Source: Roseomonas rosulenta
GTDB lineage: Bacteria > Pseudomonadota > Alphaproteobacteria > Acetobacterales > Acetobacteraceae
NCBI RefSeq assembly: GCF_016106005.1
Contig: NZ_JACADR010000018.1
Location: 1-33,908 of the forward strand
Direction: 5' to 3'
DNA length: 33,908 nt
The translations under genes were made by a program, and so were the position numbers. Positions within the stretch are counted from its first letter, which is position 1, and every line of letters begins with the position of its first letter. Under the pieces are notes generated by a model. That model was not told the origin of the DNA, ran no database searches, and saw only the letters and a program-made list of their open reading frames with translations. Shown one piece after another: positions 15,690 through 22,638 of this stretch.

Positions 15690-15714
15690 CGCCGCCGGGA
15701 CGTGCCCGGCGGCG
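15690..15714 (-). terminator. GC-rich hairpin terminator after csbD
   Basis: On the minus strand, 9 bases after the csbD stop, CGCCGCCGGG and CCCGGCGGCG form a perfect 10-base-pair stem with a 5-base loop (CACGT), followed by CTTTGT. The short T-rich tail makes this a plausible but not ideal intrinsic terminator. Confidence 0.65.
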
Positions 15715-15722
15715 TGCTCAGG

Positions 15723-15926
15723 TCAGGAGGAAAGACCCTTCTCCCAGGCCTTCACCTGCTCCTCCGCATGCTCCTTCGCGACGCCGTAGCGTTCCTGGAT
15801 GCGGCCGATCAGCTGGTCGCGCTTGCCCTCGACCACGGCAAGGTCGTCATCCGTGAGCTTGCCCCACTTCTCGCGGACCTTTCCGTTCATCTGCTTCCAG
15901 TTGCCGGCGATCTGATCCCAGTTCAT
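15723..15926 (-). CDS. csbD: CsbD-family general stress protein
   Basis: A 67-residue soluble protein that matches CsbD along its whole length: MNWDQIAGNWKQMNGKVREK, then WGKLTDDDLAVVEGKRDQLI, then GRIQERYGVAKEHAEEQVKA. The family takes its name from a Bacillus subtilis gene controlled by sigma-B. In alphaproteobacteria, csbD-like genes are typical members of the EcfG regulon; their molecular role is unclear. The start ATG at 15926 follows AAGGAGATCGCG. A GCAAC-N16-CGTT element sits 48-72 bases upstream, ending just before the phyR stop, and a hairpin terminator follows the gene, so it appears to be a monocistronic stress gene. Confidence 0.93.
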   Translation of the reverse strand: MNWDQIAGNWKQMNGKVREKWGKLTDDDLAVVEGKRDQLIGRIQERYGVAKEHAEEQVKAWEKGLSS

Positions 15927-15973
15927 CGCGATCTCCTTGTGCCGATTGCGCGCCCTTGGCGCGACAAGGCAGA

Positions 15974-15998
15974 AACGCGCGGCATGCCCCGGGGTTGC
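15974..15998 (-). promoter_or_regulatory. EcfG-type stress promoter motif (GCAAC-N16-CGTT) of csbD
   Basis: GCAAC (15998-15994) and CGTT (15977-15974) on the minus strand, 16 bases apart, followed by TC, in the short gap between the phyR stop and csbD. The position about 48 bases from a textbook stress gene makes this the best-supported copy of the motif. Confidence 0.7.
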
Positions 15999-16004
15999 CT
16001 CCCG

Positions 16005-16724
16005 TCACACGATCGGCGGCCGGCCTGCGGTGATGGCCTGGTAGGTGGTGACGGCGAGCGCCATCGGATCGAAGGGCTTGGTGATGAGGAAGGTCGGCTC
16101 CGGCCGCTCGGCGGTCAGCAGGCGCTCAGGATAGGCGGTCACGAAGATGACCGGCACCGGCATCGTCCGCGCGATGCGCGCAACGGCGGAGATGCCGTCG
16201 CCGCCGCGCCCGAGGTTGATGTCCGCGACGATCAGGCCGGGATGATGCTGCTCCGAAAGCGCGACGGCGGCAGCCTCGGTCGCCGCCACGCCGACCACGC
16301 GATGGCCGCATGCCTCGACCAGGCGGCGGATATCCATCGCGATGACGGGCTCGTCCTCGATGACGACGACGTCGGTGACAGTCGCGGCTCGCAGCGCGGT
16401 CCGCGCCACCTCGATCTCGAATCCCGCCTCCTCCGCACCCAGGCCGACGACCAGGGCCGCGTCATTCAGCCGGAGATCCTCGAGCGCCGTCAGCAGCAGC
16501 AGCTGCCGCTGCCGCGGCGTGAGGAGCGAGGCGTCGTGCGGGGCCGGCGCCGCACGGGTGATCGCGGCGTAGAGCGCAAGGCGCGGCGCCATCTCGGGAA
16601 GCCCTGCGCGGAGCACCTCCGCGACCAGCCTGTCGCCATCCGTCTGCGAGCCTGTCAGTGCGCGTGCGTACCGTCTGGCATAGGGCAGCGCACGCAGCAG
16701 ATCCGAATTGGAATCGTCGGTCAC
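16005..16724 (-). CDS. phyR: PhyR, anti-anti-sigma response regulator of the general stress response
   Basis: Master switch of the alphaproteobacterial general stress response. In the known mechanism, phosphorylated PhyR uses its sigma-like domain to capture the anti-sigma factor NepR and so frees EcfG. The 239-residue protein shows the diagnostic layout: an N-terminal sigma-factor-like domain (about 1-112; LLRALPYARRYARALTGSQT, LTPRQRQLLLLTALEDLRLN, GLGAEEAGFEIEVARTAL) followed by a receiver (118-232) with E123-D124, phospho-acceptor D168 in LIVADINLGRGGDG, T196 in FVTAYPE and K216 in LITKPFD, the FxTxxP-like face typical of the FAT-GUY receivers. It is divergent from an ECF sigma gene, 66 bases apart, with nepR, ecfG and a candidate kinase close by. 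No EcfG motif was seen in the 66-base gap. Confidence 0.95.
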   Translation of the reverse strand: MTDDSNSDLLRALPYARRYARALTGSQTDGDRLVAEVLRAGLPEMAPRLALYAAITRAAPAPHDASLLTPRQRQLLLLTALEDLRLNDAALVVGLGAEEAGFEIEVARTALRAATVTDVVVIEDEPVIAMDIRRLVEACGHRVVGVAATEAAAVALSEQHHPGLIVADINLGRGGDGISAVARIARTMPVPVIFVTAYPERLLTAERPEPTFLITKPFDPMALAVTTYQAITAGRPPIV

Positions 16725-16790
16725 CGTGCCATTCCCCTGTGCATTGCCGCAGATGTTCCGCCGGGTGAGTCCGATGTGCCAGCATGTCGC

Positions 16791-17282
16791 ATGACGGGCG
16801 CTTCATCGGACTTCCGGCAGGCCCTGGCCGCGCTGTTGCCGCAACTGCGCGCCTTCGCGCGATTCCTGGCCAGGGACGTGGCGCGCGCCGACGACCTTGT
16901 GCAGGACGCCATCCTGCGTGCCATGACGGAGGAGGCGCGATGGGAACCGGGCACCGACCTGCGCGCCTGGGTCTTCCGCATCCTGCGTAACGGCTTCCTG
17001 GGGCAGCTGCGCCGGGGTGGGGCGGAACGCCGCGCGCTGGAACGCCTGGACCGCGGCGCCAGTTCGGCGCCGGCGCAGCAGGGCACGGCGGAGTTGCACG
17101 AACTCGACCGCGCGCTCGATAGCCTTTCCGTCGTCCAGCGCGAAGCCCTGGTACTCGTCGCCGCCCTCGGCTTCTCGATCGAGGAGGCGGCCGCGATATG
17201 CGGAGCGCCAGCAGGCACCGTGAAGGCGCGCGTCTCCCGCGCGCGTGCGGCACTCGCGCAACGCTTCGGCGAAAGGGACTGA
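16791..17282 (+). CDS. ECF sigma factor, EcfG-like
   Basis: A 163-residue extracytoplasmic-function sigma factor. Region 2 reads LLPQLRAFARFLARDVARAD then DLVQDAILRAMTEEARWEPG and TDLRAWVFRILRNGFLG; region 4 reads LDSLSVVQREALVLVAALGF then SIEEAAAICGAPAGTVKARV, with the expected helix-turn-helix. The PGTDLRAWVFRILRN segment is typical of the EcfG (ECF15) group. It lies divergent from phyR and just upstream of a second, more complete ecfG-nepR-kinase operon, so the locus carries two paralogous sigma factors. The ATG at 16791 has only a weak upstream ribosome site. It may be a second NepR-controlled sigma factor or one with its own targets; the sequence alone cannot decide. Confidence 0.9.
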   Translation: MTGASSDFRQALAALLPQLRAFARFLARDVARADDLVQDAILRAMTEEARWEPGTDLRAWVFRILRNGFLGQLRRGGAERRALERLDRGASSAPAQQGTAELHELDRALDSLSVVQREALVLVAALGFSIEEAAAICGAPAGTVKARVSRARAALAQRFGERD

Positions 17283-17387
17283 ACGAGACCCCGGGCGCGG
17301 CTCGGCTGTGGCTGCATCGGAGGGAGAATGCGCGAAGTCCTCCGATGGTTGCAGGTCGTTCCGCCGGCGATGCCGGATCGTTTGCCT

Positions 17388-17413
17388 GCAACCTTTTCGG
17401 CATCTCATGCGTT
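17388..17413 (+). promoter_or_regulatory. EcfG-type promoter motif overlapping the ecfG start region
   Basis: GCAAC (17388-17392) and CGTT (17410-17413) on the plus strand, 17 bases apart (16 if GCAACC is taken as the first box). Transcription would start near 17419-17422, at the ecfG ATG. The motif would make the sigma factor positively autoregulated, as known for other EcfG systems. Confidence 0.55.
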
Positions 17414-17421
17414 GTCTTCGC

Positions 17422-18069
17422 ATGCCCCTCGACGATGCCGCCCGCGCCCCCGACTTCTGCCATGTCAGCGCCGCTGGGGCGGAGCCCCAACCGTCCTTCA
17501 GCGACGGTCTCGTGGCGCTGCTCCCGCGGCTGCGGGTCCAGGCGCTGGCGCTGACGCGGAACCGCGCCGACGCAGACGACCTCGTACAGGCGGCGGTCAC
17601 CAATGCGCTGGCCGCGAAGGCGCACTTCACGCCCGGCACGAATCTGGGTGCCTGGCTGTACCGCATCCTGCGCAACCAGTTCCTGTCGAACCGCCGGCGG
17701 GCGCGGGACACGGTCGAGATCGAGGATGCCCCCGCCGCGGCGCTCTCAAGCCCCGCGAGCCAGGAGGGCCATATCGCCCTCCAGGAACTGCGCCGGAATC
17801 TCGCGCGCCTGCCCGCCGACCAACGTGCCGCGCTGATCATGGTCTCGGTCCAGGGCCTGACCTACCAGGAGGTGGCGGACGCAATGGGCTGCCCCGTCGG
17901 CACGGCGAAATGCCGCGTATTCCGCGCGCGTCGGCAGCTCGAGGCCTGGTTGCTCGGCGACGACAGCCGGCCGCGCGGCAAGGTTGCGGCGGTTGCCGCT
18001 GGTGCAGGGCCGAGGACGACGGCTAGGCTGACGCGCAGCGCGGGCGGTTCGAGGCCCTCGGCCACGTAG
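17422..18069 (+). CDS. ecfG: General stress sigma factor EcfG
   Basis: A 215-residue ECF sigma factor of the EcfG group, the effector of the general stress response. Region 2 is LLPRLRVQALALTRNRADAD then DLVQAAVTNALAAKAHFTPG and TNLGAWLYRILRNQFLSNRR; region 4 is LARLPADQRAALIMVSVQGL then TYQEVADAMGCPVGTAKCRV. An extra tail of about 45 residues, rich in Arg/Ala/Gly, follows region 4. The nepR start lies 6 bases after the stop, the classic arrangement. I chose ATG 17422, not ATG 17407, because the promoter-like CGTT (17410-17413) would put the transcript start at about 17420; no Shine-Dalgarno precedes either ATG, so translation may be leaderless. It is probably held inactive by NepR and released by PhyR. 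Confidence 0.92.
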   Translation: MPLDDAARAPDFCHVSAAGAEPQPSFSDGLVALLPRLRVQALALTRNRADADDLVQAAVTNALAAKAHFTPGTNLGAWLYRILRNQFLSNRRRARDTVEIEDAPAAALSSPASQEGHIALQELRRNLARLPADQRAALIMVSVQGLTYQEVADAMGCPVGTAKCRVFRARRQLEAWLLGDDSRPRGKVAAVAAGAGPRTTARLTRSAGGSRPSAT

Positions 18070-18075
18070 GACGTC

Positions 18076-18282
18076 ATGGCAGAGAGCGACGACCCCGAGC
18101 AGAACCCCGAGGCCAGGATGCCGGACGCCAGCGCGCGCGACCGCAAGCGCAGGAGGGCCACGCCGGACGCGGCCTTCGATGTCTGGCTGCACCGCGGGCT
18201 GCACGCCATGTTCGACGAGGTGGCGCAGGAGCCCATCCCCGAGGAACTGATCCGCCTCATCGAAGCAGACCGGCGGAAATGA
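18076..18282 (+). CDS. nepR: NepR, anti-sigma factor of EcfG
   Basis: A 68-residue protein with the NepR signature FDVWLHRGLHAMFDEVAQEP then IPEELIRLIEADRRK, the two amphipathic helices that clamp EcfG or, when PhyR is phosphorylated, the sigma-like domain of PhyR. The first 30 residues are acidic, then basic, and look disordered, as in known NepR proteins. AGGA sits five bases upstream of the ATG. The gene follows ecfG by 6 bases and overlaps the kinase gene by four (ATGA at 18279-18282), so all three are translated from one message. Short length and low similarity often leave NepR unannotated; the motif and position make the call firm. Confidence 0.94.
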   Translation: MAESDDPEQNPEARMPDASARDRKRRRATPDAAFDVWLHRGLHAMFDEVAQEPIPEELIRLIEADRRK

Positions 18283-19964
18283 TCCAGGGCGGCCCGATCG
18301 AGGCCGCCCGACCGCCCGCCTTGCGACGCCTGTTGACAGGGGTGCGTGGCCGGCTGGTCTTTCTCGTGGGCGTGTCGATGGTGCCGGTCATCGGCATCGC
18401 CGGCGCTCAGGCCTGGCACGACTACGCGTCTGACCTCACGGCCACCAGGCAAGCGGCGCAGGCGTTGCAGGAGCAGGCTTCGGCCGAGCATCGGGCCGTG
18501 CTCGACATGGTCGAGGAGATGCTGCTCTCGCTCGCCCGTGGTGCCGGCCTGTCGCCGATGGCCTGCGAGGAGACGCTGCGCGCCGCCCAGGCAGTCTTCC
18601 CGCGGCGCATCGCATCCGTGTGGATTCTGGACCAGGACGGGCGCCCGCGCTGCGGCGCGCCGCCGGGGGCGGAACGCGGAGAAGCCGGCCTGGGCCTACC
18701 GCCCTTTCGCGGCGAAGCGAGGCTCGTGCTCGGTGGTTTCGAGATGGATGCCGCGTCGGGTGTCGCCCTGATGCCCGCCGCGGTGCCCATCCCGCCCGCC
18801 GACGATGCGCCGCGCGGCGTGATCGGCGCCACCATCAGGCTCGTCCAGCCCGTGCCGGAGGCGCAGATCGCCGGCCCGCACCGGATCTGGCTCCTGGATC
18901 GCGTCGGCACGACCTTCGCTCTGACCCCGGCGACCGAGGCCGACCTGCCTGTTGGCGAGCCGCCAGTCGGCGGTGCCGGACCGTTCGAGGCCGCCGCGCG
19001 CTCCGGCGAAGCCCATGCCTGGTCGGTTGGAACCGTTCGGCCCGGCCTGCGCCTGATGGTCGGCGTGCCGATGGATGATGTGCGGCGCGCCGCGCTCGGT
19101 GCGCTGCGGCAGAGGTTGATCGAGATCGTCGGCTTCGTCCTGGCCTGCCTGGTGGTGGTGCTGATTGGCGTCGAACTCAGCGTCGCCCGGCCGTTGCGAC
19201 GCCTCGCCCTGCAGGTGCGCGGCTGGTCGCCACGGGAGCCCTATGCCGCCATCCGGGGCAGCCACGACCCGGCGGAGATGAAGGACCTCGACACCGCGCT
19301 GCTGGCTGCGAGCGGCGCGATCGCTCAGCGCGAGACCGCGCTGCAGGCGACGCTGAAGCAGCGCGATCTCGCGATCGAGGAAATGCACCACCGGGTCCAC
19401 AACAATCTCCAGATCGTCGCCTCGCTGCTCGGCATGCAGGCCGAGAATTCGCGGCAGGCCGAGGTGAAGGCGGAACTGGCACTGACGCGGTACCGGGTCC
19501 GGGCGCTCGCGACCCTCTATCGTCACCTCTCGCGTGCGACACAGCCGGGACGTATCAGGCTGCGGCCCTTCATCGAGGAACTGTGCCAGCAACTCCGCGA
19601 GCATGCGGGCAGTTCGCGGGACGGGCAGGTGACGATGAAGGTGGAGGTCGAGGATATCGACCTGGAAGCCGACCAGGCCGACTCGCTCACGCTCCTGATC
19701 ACGGAGGCGGTCAGCAACGCGGTCCAGCATGCCTTCCCGGACGGGCGCGCGGGGACGATCCTGGTGTCCCTGCGGCGTGACGGTGCGAACGCCGAGCTCG
19801 TCGTCGCCGACGACGGCATCGGCCTGCCGCCCGATGCCGACCGCACGGATGCGCTTGGGCTGGCCCTGATCCAGGGCTTCGCTTCGCATCTCGGCGGAAC
19901 GGCCGTGATCACCGGCGATGGTGGCACGCGGATCAGCGTCGCGTTCCCGTTGGAGCGCGCCTAG
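18279..19964 (+). CDS. HWE/HisKA_2-type sensor histidine kinase, probable PhyR kinase
   Basis: A membrane sensor kinase of 561 residues. Membrane segment 1 (about 26-43) and segment 2 (about 281-299) bracket a periplasmic sensing region of about 235 residues with no named fold. A HAMP-like or linker stretch is followed by a HisKA_2 dimerisation domain with the phospho-acceptor His in EEMHHRVHNNLQIVASLLGM (H370/H371), the N-box EAVSNAVQHAF (476-486), and an ATPase G-box DDGIGLP. This kinase class is the usual partner of PhyR (PhyK/PhyT type), and co-translation with nepR supports that. The box reads HHRVHNN where most relatives have HHRVKNN. The start ATG overlaps the nepR stop. It should set the phosphorylation state of PhyR in response to an envelope signal; the signal is unknown. 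Confidence 0.9.
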   Translation: MIQGGPIEAARPPALRRLLTGVRGRLVFLVGVSMVPVIGIAGAQAWHDYASDLTATRQAAQALQEQASAEHRAVLDMVEEMLLSLARGAGLSPMACEETLRAAQAVFPRRIASVWILDQDGRPRCGAPPGAERGEAGLGLPPFRGEARLVLGGFEMDAASGVALMPAAVPIPPADDAPRGVIGATIRLVQPVPEAQIAGPHRIWLLDRVGTTFALTPATEADLPVGEPPVGGAGPFEAAARSGEAHAWSVGTVRPGLRLMVGVPMDDVRRAALGALRQRLIEIVGFVLACLVVVLIGVELSVARPLRRLALQVRGWSPREPYAAIRGSHDPAEMKDLDTALLAASGAIAQRETALQATLKQRDLAIEEMHHRVHNNLQIVASLLGMQAENSRQAEVKAELALTRYRVRALATLYRHLSRATQPGRIRLRPFIEELCQQLREHAGSSRDGQVTMKVEVEDIDLEADQADSLTLLITEAVSNAVQHAFPDGRAGTILVSLRRDGANAELVVADDGIGLPPDADRTDALGLALIQGFASHLGGTAVITGDGGTRISVAFPLERA

Positions 19965-20526
19965 ACGTCTGGTCCCAGGCTTTGATGGCGCAGTCTTCTC
20001 CATGGCATGGAGGGGCGCGCCATGGGGCCGGGACTTCGCGGATGCGCCCGCACGACTGACGCGGTCCGTCGAGCGATCCAGCATCGTCAAGAGAGCCTGA
20101 GGGTCCTGGCCCTGTCATGGTCCGCAGCCGGCTCCGCGCACCTCGCCGGCTACCGGGTTGAGTAACTTCCGGCTTCGGTCGAGGCCAGGCTGGGCTATGG
20201 CAGCTCGCTCGGCGCCACTGCCGCCGGCCTCCCCACCGCCGAGCCGATCGGCTTCCGGCTGCGCGCCGTGCCGGGCTGGCGGCAGGCCCTCGCACCGGTG
20301 GTAGTGGTGGCGCCCTCTGCAACGAGCGTCGCCGGCGGCATCCGCCTCTCCGGTTGCATCCCGGTTGACGCCGTCGGGCTGCAGGTGTCCGAGCACGGCA
20401 CTCTGCGCAAACAAGCGCGCAGGGCGGAATGGCGGAGGCGATCCCTCGCCCCGAAGCCCCGCGCTCCAGCGTCGGTCGCCGAGACGGCGCGCAGGCGCGC
20501 GATCGCCCCATCGCGGCATGAGTCCC
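19965..20526. other. Gap without a supported gene
   Basis: About 560 bases between the convergent stress kinase gene and the SulP gene. A plus-strand stretch at about 20168-20460 keeps neighbour-like codon use (EARLGYGSSLGATAAGLPTA, then PGWRQALAPVVVVAPS) and may be a decayed gene end, but it has no start codon in a sensible place and no recognisable family. Minus-strand frames look like its shadow. No stress-type motif or terminator with a T-run was found. Confidence 0.4.
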
Positions 20527-22638
20527 TCAGGCTTCGAGCCGATCAATGATGGCATTTGCCGTGCGCACCTGCACCGAGAGCTGGCGCGCCACCATGGCCA
20601 TGAGATGCCAGGCTGTGCCGGGCGCCGTCACGCGCAGACGCTCGGCGGCGGCGGCATCGAGCCGCAGGCAGTGCACCGCGCCGCGTGCGGTCACGTCCGC
20701 GCTCCGGCGCATCTGGCCCAGAAGGGCCGACTCGCCGAAGAGGACGCCGGGCGCCAGCACCGCAAGCCGGGTTGCGGGCCGCGCCTCGCCGGCAGGCAGG
20801 CTGATCAACACCTCTCCGGAGAGCAGCAGATAGGCGGCGTCCGATGGCTCGCCCCGGCGCAGGATCGGCTGGCCATCGGGGAATCGCGCCTCGCTGCACA
20901 GCGCGAGCAGGGGCCCGACCGCCGAAGGCGGGATTCCCAATGCCTCCAGCGCCGCGCGGGGCGTGCCTGGCGGGGCCGGCCGCTCGGCCTCGATGTCCGC
21001 GAGCGCGAGTGCTTCCGCCGCCTCCACCGCCGCCGGCAGGTCGTCGAAGGCCGCGCCGGGGGGGATGTGGGCGGCGAGCCCGAGCGCTGCGATCTCCTCG
21101 GCCGCGCGACTGCCGCGATGCAGCGGCGCCAGGAGCACCCGGCCCGGCAGGACGCGGCAGATCTCGATCAGTCGCCGCCCGCCCGAGAGATCCATGCGCG
21201 TGACGCGCGAGAGGTCGAGGATCAGCACCGTGGCGCCTGTGGCGACTTCCGCCTCGGCGCCCAGCAGAATGCGTTCCGCGCTGCCGAAGAAAATCGGGCC
21301 CTCGAGTTCGATGAGCGCGATCGCCTCGCCGGTGCGGTACAGCGCGCGCTCCTCCTCGGCAGGACGGCGGATGCGCGACCGCCCCACCGGATTCCTCGAG
21401 ACCCGGCGTACGGGCGACGTCGCCACGGACGCGGTGAACAGCAGTACGGCGAGCAGCACGCCTGCGCCGACCGCGGCGACCAGGCCGAAGGTGACCGCGA
21501 CCGCCATGACGAACAACACGATGAGCAAGTCCCCCAGGCGCCGCATGCGACCCGGACCTGCGGCGAAGGGTGAGGCGGGCATCCGGACAAGCCGCGCCAC
21601 CGCGCCGCACAGCACGCCCGACAGCGCGGCGAAAGGCATTGCCGCGATGAGCACGCCGCCGGCGGCGAGGAGCGCGAGCGGCACCGCGGCGCGCCAGGCC
21701 TGCGCGGCGCGCCCGCGCCCCCCTGCCGTCCAGCAGGCCATGCTCGGCACCGTGAGGCCGGCAGCGGGCATGCCTCCGCTGGCCGCGCCAGCCAGCATTC
21801 CGATGGCGGCGGCGCGAAGGTCTCGCGTCTGGTCGCCGCGCCGGCCCGAGGCCTCGCGCAGGGCCGCGGCGGCGCCGAGGGTCTCGAAGGTGGCGAGCAG
21901 GGCGAGCGACAGCGCCGCCGGCAGCACCAGATCGAGAGGCGGGAACGGGCCCGGCACGGCGAGGACTGTTGCGATACCGGCGAAAAGCGTCCCGAAGTCG
22001 GGCGCCACGCCAACCGATGGCCCGGTTGCGATGCCCAGCGCCGCCAGCAGATGATCCAGGCCGGTCGCCGCCGCCAGCGCGAAGATCGGCGCGGGCAGGC
22101 CCGGCAGGGGCCGCAGCATCATCGCCAGCGCGAGCACGGCCACGGCGGACGCGCCCGGCAGTGGCAAGTGCCAGGGCAACGCCGCGCCAGGCCCTGCGCC
22201 GGCCAGCATGGGCACTTGACCCAGGATGACGAGGAGGGCGATGGCGTTGCCAAGGCCCTGAGTGACGGGGGTCGGAATCAGCGCCGCGAGCCGCGCGAGG
22301 CCCGTCGCTGCCAGCCCCATCATCAGCACTCCTGCAGTGCCGGCAAGGAGCATGGCCAGTAGCACGGCCTGCCCGGCCGAGGCGGGCTCGACGGCCGCGA
22401 TCAACCCTGCGGTGACCAGGACCGTGGCCGCGGTCGTCGTGCCGATGAGCGGGCGGGTCGCACCGAACAGGGCGACGGCGAGGCCCGCCAGGGCCGAGGC
22501 AGCGAGCCCCGCCGCCATGCCGAAGGCGACCCCTGCGGCGCCGAGGGCGGCGAAGGCGATCAAGCCGTGGGTCAACGTCTGCGTGGCGGCGAGGATACCG
22601 GCATGGAGGCCGGCGCGTGCCTCCGTCCAGGGCGTCAT
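20527..22638 (-). CDS. SulP anion transporter fused to STAS and cyclic-nucleotide-binding domains
   Basis: A 703-residue inner-membrane protein. Residues 1-410 are the SulP (SLC26-like) transporter core with about a dozen hydrophobic segments. Residues 430-545 are a STAS domain ([40 protein letters not shown]). Residues 570-690 are a cyclic-nucleotide-binding domain with the beta-barrel start ([20 protein letters not shown]) and an intact phosphate-binding cassette, G635-E636 and R645-S646 in [19 protein letters not shown]. SulP proteins move sulfate, bicarbonate or dicarboxylates, and the substrate here is unknown. The start overlaps the stop of the adenylate cyclase gene by four bases, so the cyclase and the likely cAMP-binding transporter are made together. 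It is the last gene of a five-gene operon. cAMP control is inferred from domain content. Confidence 0.92.
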   Translation of the reverse strand: MTPWTEARAGLHAGILAATQTLTHGLIAFAALGAAGVAFGMAAGLAASALAGLAVALFGATRPLIGTTTAATVLVTAGLIAAVEPASAGQAVLLAMLLAGTAGVLMMGLAATGLARLAALIPTPVTQGLGNAIALLVILGQVPMLAGAGPGAALPWHLPLPGASAVAVLALAMMLRPLPGLPAPIFALAAATGLDHLLAALGIATGPSVGVAPDFGTLFAGIATVLAVPGPFPPLDLVLPAALSLALLATFETLGAAAALREASGRRGDQTRDLRAAAIGMLAGAASGGMPAAGLTVPSMACWTAGGRGRAAQAWRAAVPLALLAAGGVLIAAMPFAALSGVLCGAVARLVRMPASPFAAGPGRMRRLGDLLIVLFVMAVAVTFGLVAAVGAGVLLAVLLFTASVATSPVRRVSRNPVGRSRIRRPAEEERALYRTGEAIALIELEGPIFFGSAERILLGAEAEVATGATVLILDLSRVTRMDLSGGRRLIEICRVLPGRVLLAPLHRGSRAAEEIAALGLAAHIPPGAAFDDLPAAVEAAEALALADIEAERPAPPGTPRAALEALGIPPSAVGPLLALCSEARFPDGQPILRRGEPSDAAYLLLSGEVLISLPAGEARPATRLAVLAPGVLFGESALLGQMRRSADVTARGAVHCLRLDAAAAERLRVTAPGTAWHLMAMVARQLSVQVRTANAIIDRLEA

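Noticed and set aside
16725-16790. An EcfG promoter in the phyR-sigma divergent gap
   Set aside because: GGAAC occurs on the minus strand at 16759-16755, but no CGTT follows at 16 or 17 bases.
15549-17282. A 577-codon plus-strand frame that ends in the ECF sigma factor
   Set aside because: Only the last 163 codons resemble a protein family. The upstream part is antisense to csbD and phyR.
19965-20526. A plus-strand gene at about 20168-20460
   Set aside because: Codon use is suggestive, but there is no start codon in place, no ribosome site and no recognisable family; kept only as a note in the gap entry.
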